A stretch of 64,000 nt of DNA, taken from NCBI GenBank assembly GCA_026874595.1, contig JAPPUL010000089.1:773001-837000 (forward strand). Reading direction: 5' to 3'. How positions within the stretch are numbered: position 1 is the stretch's first letter; each line of letters begins with the position of its first letter. Source of the DNA: Sipunculus nudus (lineage: Eukaryota > Annelida > Sipuncula > Golfingiida > Sipunculidae). A model generated the notes under the pieces. That model was not told where the DNA came from. It ran no database searches and worked only from the letters and a program-made list of their open reading frames with translations. Shown in pieces: positions 1 through 7,685 of this stretch. A program made the position numbers and the translations under genes.

Positions 1-363
1 ATACCTTGCCGTTTCTATATTATATCTGCTTAATATACTCTTACTAAAGCTTTTACTACTTTCAAGTATTGACGCCGCCTTGCTAACTCCTAGACACTTT
101 ATCCCAAGCTCTCTAAGCTTATCTGATAGACCCTTTGTTAGCGGCTCTTCTGGGCCTATTATTGCATAATCTATCTTCTTTGCTCTTGCGTAGTCTACTA
201 TATATTCTACATCATTTACTCCTATCTCTACCCTAATCCCTCCACGAAACTTTGTACCCCCATTGCCAGGACATACATATATCTCACTTGCTCGACCTGA
301 GGCCTGCACCTTAGATAGTAAAACATCCTCACGTCCCCCGCTACCTACTAACAATACTCGCAT
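1..363 (-). CDS. purD: Phosphoribosylamine-glycine ligase (GAR synthetase), 5' part only
   Basis: Purine biosynthesis: ATP-dependent joining of phosphoribosylamine and glycine. Only the first 121 codons lie in the window; the gene runs off the left edge. Translating the minus strand from ATG at 363 gives a start MRVLLVGSGGRE, then CPGNGGT and IIGPEEPLTKGL. These are the N-terminal motifs of the PurD family (GSGGREHA, APGNxGT, VGPEAPLxxG). The residue after GSGGRE is Asp rather than the usual His. The ATG is preceded by a GGAGG-like stretch at about 367-371. Identification is firm from the motifs; the C-terminal ATP-grasp part cannot be seen. Confidence 0.88.
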   Translation of the reverse strand, partial: MRVLLVGSGGREDVLLSKVQASGRASEIYVCPGNGGTKFRGGIRVEIGVNDVEYIVDYARAKKIDYAIIGPEEPLTKGLSDKLRELGIKCLGVSKAASILESSKSFSKSILSRYNIETARY

Positions 364-423
364 CTAATCCTCCATTAATAAACCATTTATTTAATAAACC
401 ATTTATTCACTATAGCTAATCTT

Positions 424-1488
424 TTACCTTAACAAGAATATTAAATAAAGCCCCAATATATATAGTAGCCCTATTAGCATTGTATCAAACCCAAGGCGAA
501 ACCTCTTACCTGAACGCCCTGACAGCAAGCTTACTAAAACTATGCTCACAAACAATATCCCTATATAACCACTTATAATATGTCCTTTACTTGCAAGCGC
601 AAATGCATTATCTCCCACTAGCTCTCCATCTCGCCAATATGTCCCTAATCTATAGGCGATATCCGTAAAGCTAAGTATTGCTAAGTTAAATATATTACTA
701 CCAAATATATTGCCAAGCGCCATATCAAAACTCTTAAGCTTTATTGCCGCAAGCGATACTACTATCTCCGGCAGGCTCGTTGCCAAAGCCATTAATAGCG
801 TCCCTACGAATGTCCCGCCTAACGCTTTGCCCCCTACTTCTATATTACTTATTATATTACAACTATAGGATAGCAGTATCGATGATACGAATACAAATAC
901 TGTACTAAGTACAAAACCTCTTATTGCATTGCCCTTACTAAGTTTTCCTGCTACTGTACCATTAGTATCTACTTCCTCTTCTGCTCCCTCTCCTGCTTCC
1001 TCTATTAGCAATCCTTTATCATGTCTATAAAGCAATATCATACTATATACATATATTATAAATAGCACCAAAGATAAATACCATAAGTCTACTCCTATAA
1101 AGAGTTTAAAACCTGATAGCTCCATGAAAAATAACACAATTATCGTAAGAGCTATAACCACACCACCCGCAAGCATATTCTTTCCTTTTACATAATATAA
1201 TACCGACCTCCCAACCAGGTACATATCCATTATCACCAATATAAATATATTTGTCATATTACTTCCAAATACATTCCCAAAGGCTAGATCTACATTGCCT
1301 AAAAACGATGCCCACACCGATGAGGCAAACTCCGGTAGCGATGTTGCAAAGGATAATAATAGCAAACCCACAAGCCCTGCTCCAAGACTCGTTGTTGATG
1401 CTATCTCGTCTCCATAATACGCAAGCTTCTTTGCTGATACCAATGTTAGGCCTGTTGCTACCAAAAATAGAAGTGTCCCTTCAAGCAT
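424..1488 (-). CDS. Sodium/calcium exchanger, CaCA family
   Basis: Inner-membrane cation antiporter of the YrbG/CaCA family, predicted to exchange Ca2+ for Na+ or H+. The 354-residue protein is almost entirely hydrophobic and has the two alpha repeats that define the family: ATSLPE...GNVFGSN at residues 48-77 and ATSLPE...GNIFGSN at about 236-265. The Glu of each ATSLPE and the Asn of each GSN supply the ion-binding residues in characterised members. An acidic cytoplasmic loop (about residues 160-178) separates the two halves, as expected. It follows purD on the same strand after 60 bp. The transported ion is inferred from family. Confidence 0.9.
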   Translation of the reverse strand: MLEGTLLFLVATGLTLVSAKKLAYYGDEIASTTSLGAGLVGLLLLSFATSLPEFASSVWASFLGNVDLAFGNVFGSNMTNIFILVIMDMYLVGRSVLYYVKGKNMLAGGVVIALTIIVLFFMELSGFKLFIGVDLWYLSLVLFIIYVYSMILLYRHDKGLLIEEAGEGAEEEVDTNGTVAGKLSKGNAIRGFVLSTVFVFVSSILLSYSCNIISNIEVGGKALGGTFVGTLLMALATSLPEIVVSLAAIKLKSFDMALGNIFGSNIFNLAILSFTDIAYRLGTYWRDGELVGDNAFALASKGHIISGYIGILFVSIVLVSLLSGRSGKRFRLGFDTMLIGLLYILGLYLIFLLR

Positions 1489-1695
1489 TTATTTCTCTTT
1501 CACCTTTTATTTATCCCCTTTAAAACTTTATCATCATATTTTTTAAAAAAAACAAATATAATAAAAAATAGCCCCGTATCCCTTAAAGTTTGAACATCTT
1601 ATCAAAAGATAATTACACTATTATAAACTTTCTTATTATTACTTTATAGTAACTTCTTGCTAAATTAGATTTAGGAGAACTGCATTATCAAACTA

Positions 1696-2631
1696 ATGTC
1701 TTATTTTTATTTTTTTATCTCTTGTTTTATTTTATTATTCTCTTTGACTACTACATCGTGCTCAAGCCTCTCTTGTAGCAATTCTAATACAAATAAGAAC
1801 CTTGATATTAAGTTGAATTTTAGAGAAAGGACTAAAGTAAATTCATCCGCTATTATAGCTTTGAAAGTTAACTCTATTAGCTTCTCTGGAGCTTCTTATT
1901 ACCTTAACTCGCTTATAGACTCATTCTTTGGTTATAACGATATAAAGACATTAAATATCTCCCTCGAAAAGCAAAATACCAAACACATTACAAAGCTATA
2001 TAAGCAAAACGGTAATGCTTTAGTACTTTATAAAACAAATAGTATCGCAATCACTAAGCTAAACGTCAACAATAAGATGACCTCAATTAAACTTCCATTT
2101 ATATTACCTTTTAACAACAATGCTTTACAATTTGAGCTTACTCCCAAAAATAAAATAACTTATAAAGACTCTAATAATAATTACCTACAACTTGAAAACA
2201 TCTTAACATACTATAATGTATTGCCTGATAAAATACGCCTTAGAAAACCATGGGAAGAAAATCTAAAAGATAGTATAGTAATAAAACATAAAAACTATAT
2301 CATACACGCTCTATTTGACATTAACTACAAACGCTCTTTAAAAGGGATAAGTGATAATAACCTATTCTTCTCAAGCAATTTCAATGGAACAATAAATACT
2401 AAACTACTATTCAAAAATGCACTAATCAATATAAAAATAACTTTATACGGTAAAGGCAATTCCATTACAGATAATAACATAGGCCTTGAAACCAAAAATC
2501 ATGTTAAAACCAATTTCTCTCTAGATGCCTCATTAATACCATACAAAGAGATGCAAAGCAAGTGGGGTAATCCAAAATTTAAAATGAAAGGTCAACTCAT
2601 CTACAAAAACACTCCTATAAAAGAACAATGA
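1696..2631 (+). CDS. Putative lipoprotein of unknown function
   Basis: I do not recognise this 311-residue protein. The first 21 residues are hydrophobic and end in LTTTSC, so Cys22 is a plausible lipidation site with a loose, spirochaete-style lipobox. The rest is rich in Asn, Lys, Ile and Leu with no transmembrane segment, suggesting a beta-rich protein tethered in the periplasm or on a membrane. It stands alone on the plus strand between minus-strand genes, with a 207-bp AT-rich leader. Codons end mostly in T or A like other plus-strand genes of this part of the window. A start at 1696 follows a purine-rich stretch (aggag at about 1673). Confidence 0.6.
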   Translation: MSYFYFFISCFILLFSLTTTSCSSLSCSNSNTNKNLDIKLNFRERTKVNSSAIIALKVNSISFSGASYYLNSLIDSFFGYNDIKTLNISLEKQNTKHITKLYKQNGNALVLYKTNSIAITKLNVNNKMTSIKLPFILPFNNNALQFELTPKNKITYKDSNNNYLQLENILTYYNVLPDKIRLRKPWEENLKDSIVIKHKNYIIHALFDINYKRSLKGISDNNLFFSSNFNGTINTKLLFKNALINIKITLYGKGNSITDNNIGLETKNHVKTNFSLDASLIPYKEMQSKWGNPKFKMKGQLIYKNTPIKEQ

Positions 2632-2668
2632 TTAAAAGATAGCTCATAGGATATGCTAACAAAATATG

Positions 2669-3607
2669 CTAATAAGATATAATGAAAATTGTAAGATAGA
2701 TAATAGATATAAGCGCATTAAACATGAAAAACCTTTTGCTAAATACCATATTGCCCTTAACTTTAACTTGCCACTGCTGAAATATTAGTAATAAGAGAAT
2801 AAAAAATACTCCATAATAATAAGTATAGAAAAGCTTATCAGCATTCACAAAGCCAAAGCCAAAAAGCGATAATATCATTACAATATAAGCTATACGAGAT
2901 ATTAAAAGTGCCTTGCCCTTTCCAAAGATTGCCGGTAAGGAATAAAGTCCTGCTTTTTTGTCAAACTCAAGGTCTAATAACGAGTATAATATGTCAAATC
3001 CTGCTATCCATGAGCCAAGAGATATAAACAATAATATACTAGATAAAGATACAGTTGAATACAAAGCTATCTCAACCGCAATGGGAACAAGACCTATTAC
3101 AAAACCAAGATAAAAATGTACCAATGCCGTATAACGTTTCATATAAGAATAGCCTAAAAGCAATATGATTAAAGGAAACGATGCATAAAAGCTTAAATCA
3201 TTAATAAAATAAGTGCACACCAAAAACGCCAAACAGTTTATAATTATGTAGACTATAACGCCCCTTTTAGATATCTTACCTAAAACAAGTTCTCTTTTAT
3301 TAGTTCTTGGATTATTTTTATCATATTTAAGATCTACAAGTCGGTTAAAAGCCATAGAAAAGCTTCGAGCAAAGACTAGGGCTAGTATTATAAGTATTAT
3401 TTTATATAAAGGTGGAAGAAAAGGAGAGCTATTAGAAACAAAAGAATTAGAAACAAAAGAATTAGAAACAGAAGAATTAGAAACAAAGCTATTATCTAAA
3501 TTAATAATGAATGATATTATAGCAAAAGGTAAGGCAAATATTGTATGACTAAATTTAATCATACGCCATATGAGTGCTACTTTAGAAATCCATTCATTAT
3601 AAAGCAT
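2669..3607 (-). CDS. ubiA: UbiA-family prenyltransferase (4-hydroxybenzoate polyprenyltransferase-like)
   Basis: Integral-membrane prenyltransferase transferring a polyprenyl chain to an aromatic acceptor in quinone synthesis. The first Asp-rich motif is NRLVDLKYDKNNPRT and the second is DLEFDKKAGLYSLP; both bind the Mg-diphosphate. The open frame reaches 3730 but would start with GTG inside the tat promoter; I chose ATG at 3607, giving 312 residues, because the family begins shortly before the conserved KFSHTIFALPFA segment. Just after that first helix lies a 4-fold pentapeptide repeat (NSFVS type) coded by a 15-bp tandem repeat, which is unusual for the family. Divergent from the tat operon. 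The acceptor could be hydroxybenzoate or a futalosine/menaquinone-type precursor. Confidence 0.85.
   Translation of the reverse strand: MLYNEWISKVALIWRMIKFSHTIFALPFAIISFIINLDNSFVSNSSVSNSFVSNSFVSNSSPFLPPLYKIILIILALVFARSFSMAFNRLVDLKYDKNNPRTNKRELVLGKISKRGVIVYIIINCLAFLVCTYFINDLSFYASFPLIILLLGYSYMKRYTALVHFYLGFVIGLVPIAVEIALYSTVSLSSILLFISLGSWIAGFDILYSLLDLEFDKKAGLYSLPAIFGKGKALLISRIAYIVMILSLFGFGFVNADKLFYTYYYGVFFILLLLIFQQWQVKVKGNMVFSKRFFMFNALISIIYLTIFIISY
3432..3491. repeat. 15-bp tandem repeat, 4 units, inside ubiA
   Basis: Four adjacent copies of a 15-bp unit (ttagaaacaaaagaa on the plus strand; third copy with one change, fourth diverging at its 3' end). They code for NSFVS/NSSVS pentapeptides in the loop after the first UbiA membrane helix. 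The unit keeps the frame, so gains or losses would change loop length only. Confidence 0.9.
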
Positions 3608-3741
3608 ATTAATAAGATATAGCAAAACTCTTAAATAGTATGCATAAAATAATTCGGATATAAGGATATTGACAAAAGGATGTAAAAAGAGTATTTTTAG
3701 GCAGACATTTATAAAAAAAGTAAGGTACACGGAGGATATTT

Positions 3742-4095
3742 ATGATAGGGGGAATTGGGCCATGGGAAATTGCATTAATAGTAATTGTATTACTTGTATT
3801 GTTTGGGGCAAAGAAATTGCCTGAAATAGGTCAATCGCTTGGTAAGGGGCTTAAAGAATTTAAAAAAGCCACCAAAGAATTAACTGAACCGCTTAAAGAG
3901 GACCTTTATAAAGAAACAGAAAAGCCTTATACATCTTATGTTGATGAGCAGAATCAGGATGATCTGAATAAGAAGGACGAATTGAATATCACAAAAGAAA
4001 ATATCACAAAAGAAAATGATACTAGTCCTATAAATGACAAAAGCAAATCTGAGGCTACTCTTAATGAGTCCAACGAAGAGCAAAAAAAAACATAA
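3742..4095 (+). CDS. tatA: Sec-independent translocase subunit TatA/TatB family
   Basis: Component of the twin-arginine translocation system, which moves folded proteins across the inner membrane. One N-terminal transmembrane helix (residues about 7-22) is followed by the FGAKKLPEIGQSLGKGLKEF hinge and amphipathic helix that define the family. The 117-residue protein has a long charged tail, nearer to TatB in length, but the FG motif and helix look TatA-like. The tail holds a perfect 15-bp direct duplication at 3985-4014 (peptide NITKE twice). A GGAGG at 3731-3735 precedes the ATG. First gene of a tatA-tatA-tatC operon. Confidence 0.92.
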   Translation: MIGGIGPWEIALIVIVLLVLFGAKKLPEIGQSLGKGLKEFKKATKELTEPLKEDLYKETEKPYTSYVDEQNQDDLNKKDELNITKENITKENDTSPINDKSKSEATLNESNEEQKKT

Positions 4096-4127
4096 TTTTA
4101 TTTAATAAATAATCAGAGGGCAAGCAT

Positions 4128-4310
4128 ATGAATTTAGGCTTTTGGGAAATATTAATAATTACTGTAATACTTTTATCACTCTTTGGAGCAAAGAAATTAC
4201 CTGAGATAGCAAAGTCGATAGGGAAAGGTATTAAAGCGTTCAAAGAGGAAACAGCAAATGACAAAAAAAGCCTTGATGCAGACGAAAAAAAGAGTTTAGA
4301 CAAAGACTAA
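4128..4310 (+). CDS. tatA: Sec-independent translocase subunit TatA
   Basis: Second, minimal TatA of 60 residues: one transmembrane helix, then FGAKKLPEIAKSIGKGIKAF and a short charged tail. It lies 32 bp after the longer paralogue and 76 bp before tatC. The pair plus TatC is enough for a complete translocase; one member may have taken the TatB role. The spacer to tatC contains iterated aaaaagact motifs (about 4305-4345). Confidence 0.93.
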   Translation: MNLGFWEILIITVILLSLFGAKKLPEIAKSIGKGIKAFKEETANDKKSLDADEKKSLDKD

Positions 4311-4386
4311 AAAAAGACTAAAAAAAGACTATTTTAAAAAGACTATTCTATAGAAAACTTTTCCTAAGTTAAAAAAAAAGCAAACT

Positions 4387-5502
4387 ATGAGTAAAGAAGA
4401 CATAGCGAACGGGGACAAGGCAGGAGACAAGGCGAGAGACAAGGCGGGAGACAAGGCAGGGGACAAGGCACAAGGCTCAGATAATGGTCTACAAAACAAA
4501 GAAATAAACTTCTTTCACCATCTTGAAGAGCTGCGCTGGATAATAATAAAGATTATAATAGCATTAATAAGCTGTGCAGTTATTGCTTATATATTTAAAG
4601 ATTACATATTCGCAGCAATAGTAAAACCACTTGCCGGACTTGACGTTACAATAATCCATCTTAAAGTATACGAAAAATTCATGGCATACATAAAACTTGC
4701 TTTATATAGCGGACTAATACTTTCTTTTCCATTTATAATCTATTATATAAGTAAATTTGTTATGCCTGCATTGTACAAAAATGAAAAGCGATGGTATATA
4801 ATTGGCATGTCTATTGTAATAGTACTATTCTTTTCTGGGGCTGTACTATCATATCGCGTCCTGGCACCAATAAGTATAAACTTTCTCTTATCATTTGGAA
4901 CCGATAATAAAACAAAAGGCATAGATAAAAACAATTCTCATAAGGATAATAAAAAGAGCTTAAAATCACTTAATGATAAATTAAGTATAACTAAAAACTC
5001 ATTAGAAAAGCTAATTGATAAAGAAAGTACAAAAAGGAAAGCTAAAGATAACAAAAATGCGGCTGACATAGAATATATGGCATCGCAACTAATAAATATA
5101 GTTGAGACCCAAAAGGCACATAACAAGCTTTTCATAGATATAAATAACAATTTAATTTTGCTAAATAAAAGTCTTAAAGACCCTATAGCAGAGTATGGTA
5201 TAGCATCATACCTTAGCATAGGTGAATATATTGACTGGATAGTCGTATTTATATTCATGGTTGGAGTTGTATTTCAACTGCCCTTACTAATAAGTATTCT
5301 GGCAAAACTTGGTATTGTTAATGAACATATGCTTAGCAGATTTAGACCTTATGCTCTTGTCATTATTCTTATTGTAGGAGCTATCATAACGCCTCCAGAC
5401 TGGGTTTCGCAACTTATAGTTGCGCTTCCTGTTTATCTTCTTTATGAGATTAGTATTATAGTTACAATTATTATAAGAAAAAGAGCAAAGTTAGAAAGGT
5501 AG
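4387..5502 (+). CDS. tatC: Sec-independent translocase subunit TatC with large periplasmic-loop insertion
   Basis: Polytopic receptor of the Tat pathway that binds twin-arginine signal peptides. The family signatures are present: FFHHLEELRWIIIK at the start of the core (residues 42-55), FVMPALYKNEKRW (124-136), GIASYLS (271-277) and ALVIILIVGAIITPPD near the C-terminus. At 371 residues it is over 100 residues longer than usual. The extra length is a Lys/Asp/Gly repeat tail at the N-terminus (residues 9-30) and a charged, helix-prone segment at about 173-268, between helices 3 and 4, which should face the periplasm. Third gene of the tat operon; no strong Shine-Dalgarno is visible. Confidence 0.93.
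   Translation: MSKEDIANGDKAGDKARDKAGDKAGDKAQGSDNGLQNKEINFFHHLEELRWIIIKIIIALISCAVIAYIFKDYIFAAIVKPLAGLDVTIIHLKVYEKFMAYIKLALYSGLILSFPFIIYYISKFVMPALYKNEKRWYIIGMSIVIVLFFSGAVLSYRVLAPISINFLLSFGTDNKTKGIDKNNSHKDNKKSLKSLNDKLSITKNSLEKLIDKESTKRKAKDNKNAADIEYMASQLINIVETQKAHNKLFIDINNNLILLNKSLKDPIAEYGIASYLSIGEYIDWIVVFIFMVGVVFQLPLLISILAKLGIVNEHMLSRFRPYALVIILIVGAIITPPDWVSQLIVALPVYLLYEISIIVTIIIRKRAKLER
4414..4473. repeat. 12-bp tandem repeat, 5 units, at the tatC 5' end
   Basis: Five consecutive 12-bp units beginning gacaaggc, with the last four bases varying, code for DKAG/DKAR tetrapeptides in the cytoplasmic tail of TatC. GC-rich compared with its surroundings. Confidence 0.9.
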
Positions 5503-5532
5503 GATTTTCTTAGGATTAATTACTTCTTTTAA

Positions 5533-5778
5533 TTACTTCTTTTTCTTTTTTTTGATTATTATCTTACGAAGCCCCTCAAGATCTGTTGCACCCTCTGTTT
5601 TGCTTGCCTCGATATTTGCTGATTGTATCTCTTCATAAATCTCTTTTCTATGCACACTGATATCCTTAGGCGCCGTTATTCCTATCTTCACCTGATCACC
5701 TCTTATGTCTACTACTCGTATCTCAATATCATCACCTATCATTATACTTTGATTAGGTTTTCTTGCTAATACTAGCAT
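5533..5778 (-). CDS. csrA: Translational regulator CsrA
   Basis: Dimeric RNA-binding protein that blocks ribosome access at GGA sites, in flagellated bacteria often that of flagellin mRNA. The start [20 protein letters not shown] and the later [17 protein letters not shown] are the canonical CsrA core with its C-terminal RNA-binding Arg. ATG at 5778 was chosen because the family begins exactly at MLVLxRK; the open frame upstream belongs to fliW. The start is 1 bp beyond the fliW stop, so the two are translationally coupled. At 81 residues it is slightly longer than usual, ending in a run of Lys. Confidence 0.95.
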   Translation of the reverse strand: MLVLARKPNQSIMIGDDIEIRVVDIRGDQVKIGITAPKDISVHRKEIYEEIQSANIEASKTEGATDLEGLRKIIIKKKKKK

Positions 5779-5779
5779 T

Positions 5780-6259
5780 TTATTTCGTTCCCCTTGTACT
5801 TTCCTTCCCAAGCTCTTCAAGTATTTTGTGTTTTACGCTATATGCCGGATTTAAAGATAAGGCTTGCATCCCTACCCTCGTCTTCCTATTTATTATTACA
5901 GGACCAAGTAAGTTAACAGTAACGTTCATTGAATCATCTTGGGGGATTGTAACTATTGCAAAATTTATTAAATTTTCTTCTATCTCCTCTTTTGTCTTAA
6001 GCCCTATACTATGAAAATCGCTTAAGGCTAAATCTAATTTATAGTCTGATTTAAAATATATTGGATTTATCACTATAAAGGCTACTTCCTTTACTTCTAC
6101 TGACTGCAACCAATAAAACGGTCCTTCGTCCTTATCTAACAAGTAATACTGTGTCAGACTCTCAAAGCCAAGTATCCCTGATGGGAACATTATTAACTCG
6201 CTTTGCGATACTTTTACCTTTCCATAGGGTTTTGAATCAATTTCTACTTGCTCAACCAC
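5780..6259 (-). CDS. fliW: Flagellar assembly factor FliW
   Basis: Protein antagonist of CsrA: free FliW binds CsrA and relieves repression of flagellin translation; excess flagellin binds FliW instead. The 159-residue sequence has the family features, including [18 protein letters not shown], the central VNPIYF-like segment (here [10 protein letters not shown]) and [17 protein letters not shown] near the end. Immediately upstream of csrA in the same operon, downstream of flgL. The 100-bp gap to flgL is made of iterated tattttatata motifs. Confidence 0.95.
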   Translation of the reverse strand: MVEQVEIDSKPYGKVKVSQSELIMFPSGILGFESLTQYYLLDKDEGPFYWLQSVEVKEVAFIVINPIYFKSDYKLDLALSDFHSIGLKTKEEIEENLINFAIVTIPQDDSMNVTVNLLGPVIINRKTRVGMQALSLNPAYSVKHKILEELGKESTRGTK

Positions 6260-6361
6260 TGTCTTTTCACCTCATATATTTATTTTATATATTTTATATA
6301 TTTATTTTATATATTTATTTTCTTACCTAAGCCTATCTTAGCTTCCCTTAATACTCTTTAT

Positions 6362-7627
6362 CTACCTTAAGAAATCTAACAACGTTGGCCTTAAAAGCTT
6401 TGCTCCTACTTGTAATGCTGCTCTGTGTGCAAAATCTAATTCCTTCATCATTGCCACTGCCTCAAGCATAGGAGTACCCTGCACCTTAGAATATATCTCA
6501 TTTGCATATATTATATCTTTTGATATCCGCTCTTGTGCCGTACTCACTCTGTGTTGTAAAGACCCTACTTCCCCTAAATTACTCCTTACATTGTCAAGCG
6601 CTATGTCAAGATCTCCTATACTCCTATTTATCCCATTTGTATCATCGCTTAATAATGCATCTCGTAACTCTATTATCTCCTCAAATAAGTTTTTACCATA
6701 CACTATTGCACTCGGTGCATAATTGCCCGGCGGATAAGCCCCCCCTTCACTTAATATTCCTAAATCCTGTAAAACTCGTCCACCCTCTTCGTCAGATAAC
6801 CACATCTTATGTGCCTTTGTTGTTTGTAGTACTAGAAAATCATTACCTGTTGTATTATCTATCTGCGCTTTCACTGCCACCGGTGAGGCGTTTATTTTAT
6901 CTACTATCGTTTGTAAGTTATCTCCATCATCTATCCTTATCGATACCCCATCTATTTTTATCATCTGATAGGGCTTTTCTACATTTGCATTTAGTGCTAT
7001 ATAGCCTGTTGCGTTCGTTTGGGATACTATCCTTTGTTCTGAACCCCAGAATACTCTCTCGCCGCTTAAGTTTACTGGTATATACTCTCCTCGGTCTATC
7101 TCTCTATATTGTTTGCCCATGTCCCCTCGCGTATATTCTACCTTGCTCAAAAGAGGTGTCTTATCTCCTTCTTTAGTATAAGTTAATTCGTAGGGCTTTG
7201 TGTCTGTTTTATATCCGCTGAATAAACTTGACCCTTTAAATTCAGTGTTTGCTACTTGGACTATCTCTTTTAAATATTGTTCAACCTGTATTGCCATCTT
7301 CTCTCTATCGCTTTTTGTATATACTCCATTTGCTCCTTTTACCGCTTCTTCCCTTATGTTTTGAAGATGAGTTACTACGTCTTGAAGCTTAATATCTAAC
7401 AAATTCAAGTGGGACTGGCTGTCTTCTAAATTCTTTTCATATCTATTATATTCTTCAAGCTGATTCCTATAGCGTATTACTAGGGCTGTCCCTTCTGGAT
7501 CCTCGTGGGGCTTTTGTATCCTATTTTGTGTGCTTATTTGTCTGTCTACTTTGTCTATTTGTTCCTTTTGACTATTTAACGTCTTTACCAGATTCTCTGC
7601 CATGTAATTGTTTGTTACTCTAAACAT
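6362..7627 (-). CDS. flgL: Flagellar hook-associated protein 3 (hook-filament junction)
   Basis: Structural protein of the hook-filament junction, exported by the flagellar type III apparatus. The N-terminal helix has RVTNNYMAENLVKTLNSQKEQIDKVDRQISTQNRIQ-like content (residues 3 onward; cf. RIST...YxxxLxxLQ of flagellin-family proteins) followed by PHEDPEGT. The C-terminal helix ends with AMMKELDFAHRAALQVGAK and LLRPTLLDFLR, typical of FlgL. The 421 residues include a variable central domain. The start ATG has a GAGGAGG stretch upstream (about 7637). Second of the junction genes after flgK, 58 bp apart. Confidence 0.93.
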   Translation of the reverse strand: MFRVTNNYMAENLVKTLNSQKEQIDKVDRQISTQNRIQKPHEDPEGTALVIRYRNQLEEYNRYEKNLEDSQSHLNLLDIKLQDVVTHLQNIREEAVKGANGVYTKSDREKMAIQVEQYLKEIVQVANTEFKGSSLFSGYKTDTKPYELTYTKEGDKTPLLSKVEYTRGDMGKQYREIDRGEYIPVNLSGERVFWGSEQRIVSQTNATGYIALNANVEKPYQMIKIDGVSIRIDDGDNLQTIVDKINASPVAVKAQIDNTTGNDFLVLQTTKAHKMWLSDEEGGRVLQDLGILSEGGAYPPGNYAPSAIVYGKNLFEEIIELRDALLSDDTNGINRSIGDLDIALDNVRSNLGEVGSLQHRVSTAQERISKDIIYANEIYSKVQGTPMLEAVAMMKELDFAHRAALQVGAKLLRPTLLDFLR

Positions 7628-7685
7628 TATTAATTATGCCTCCTCTTTTTTTTAACCTTTATCTTTATATAGTTTATCTTAAGTT

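Noticed and set aside
6502-7176. Plus-strand frame of 224 codons opposite flgL
   Set aside because: Leu/Tyr/His-rich shadow of a well-identified gene; no family features.
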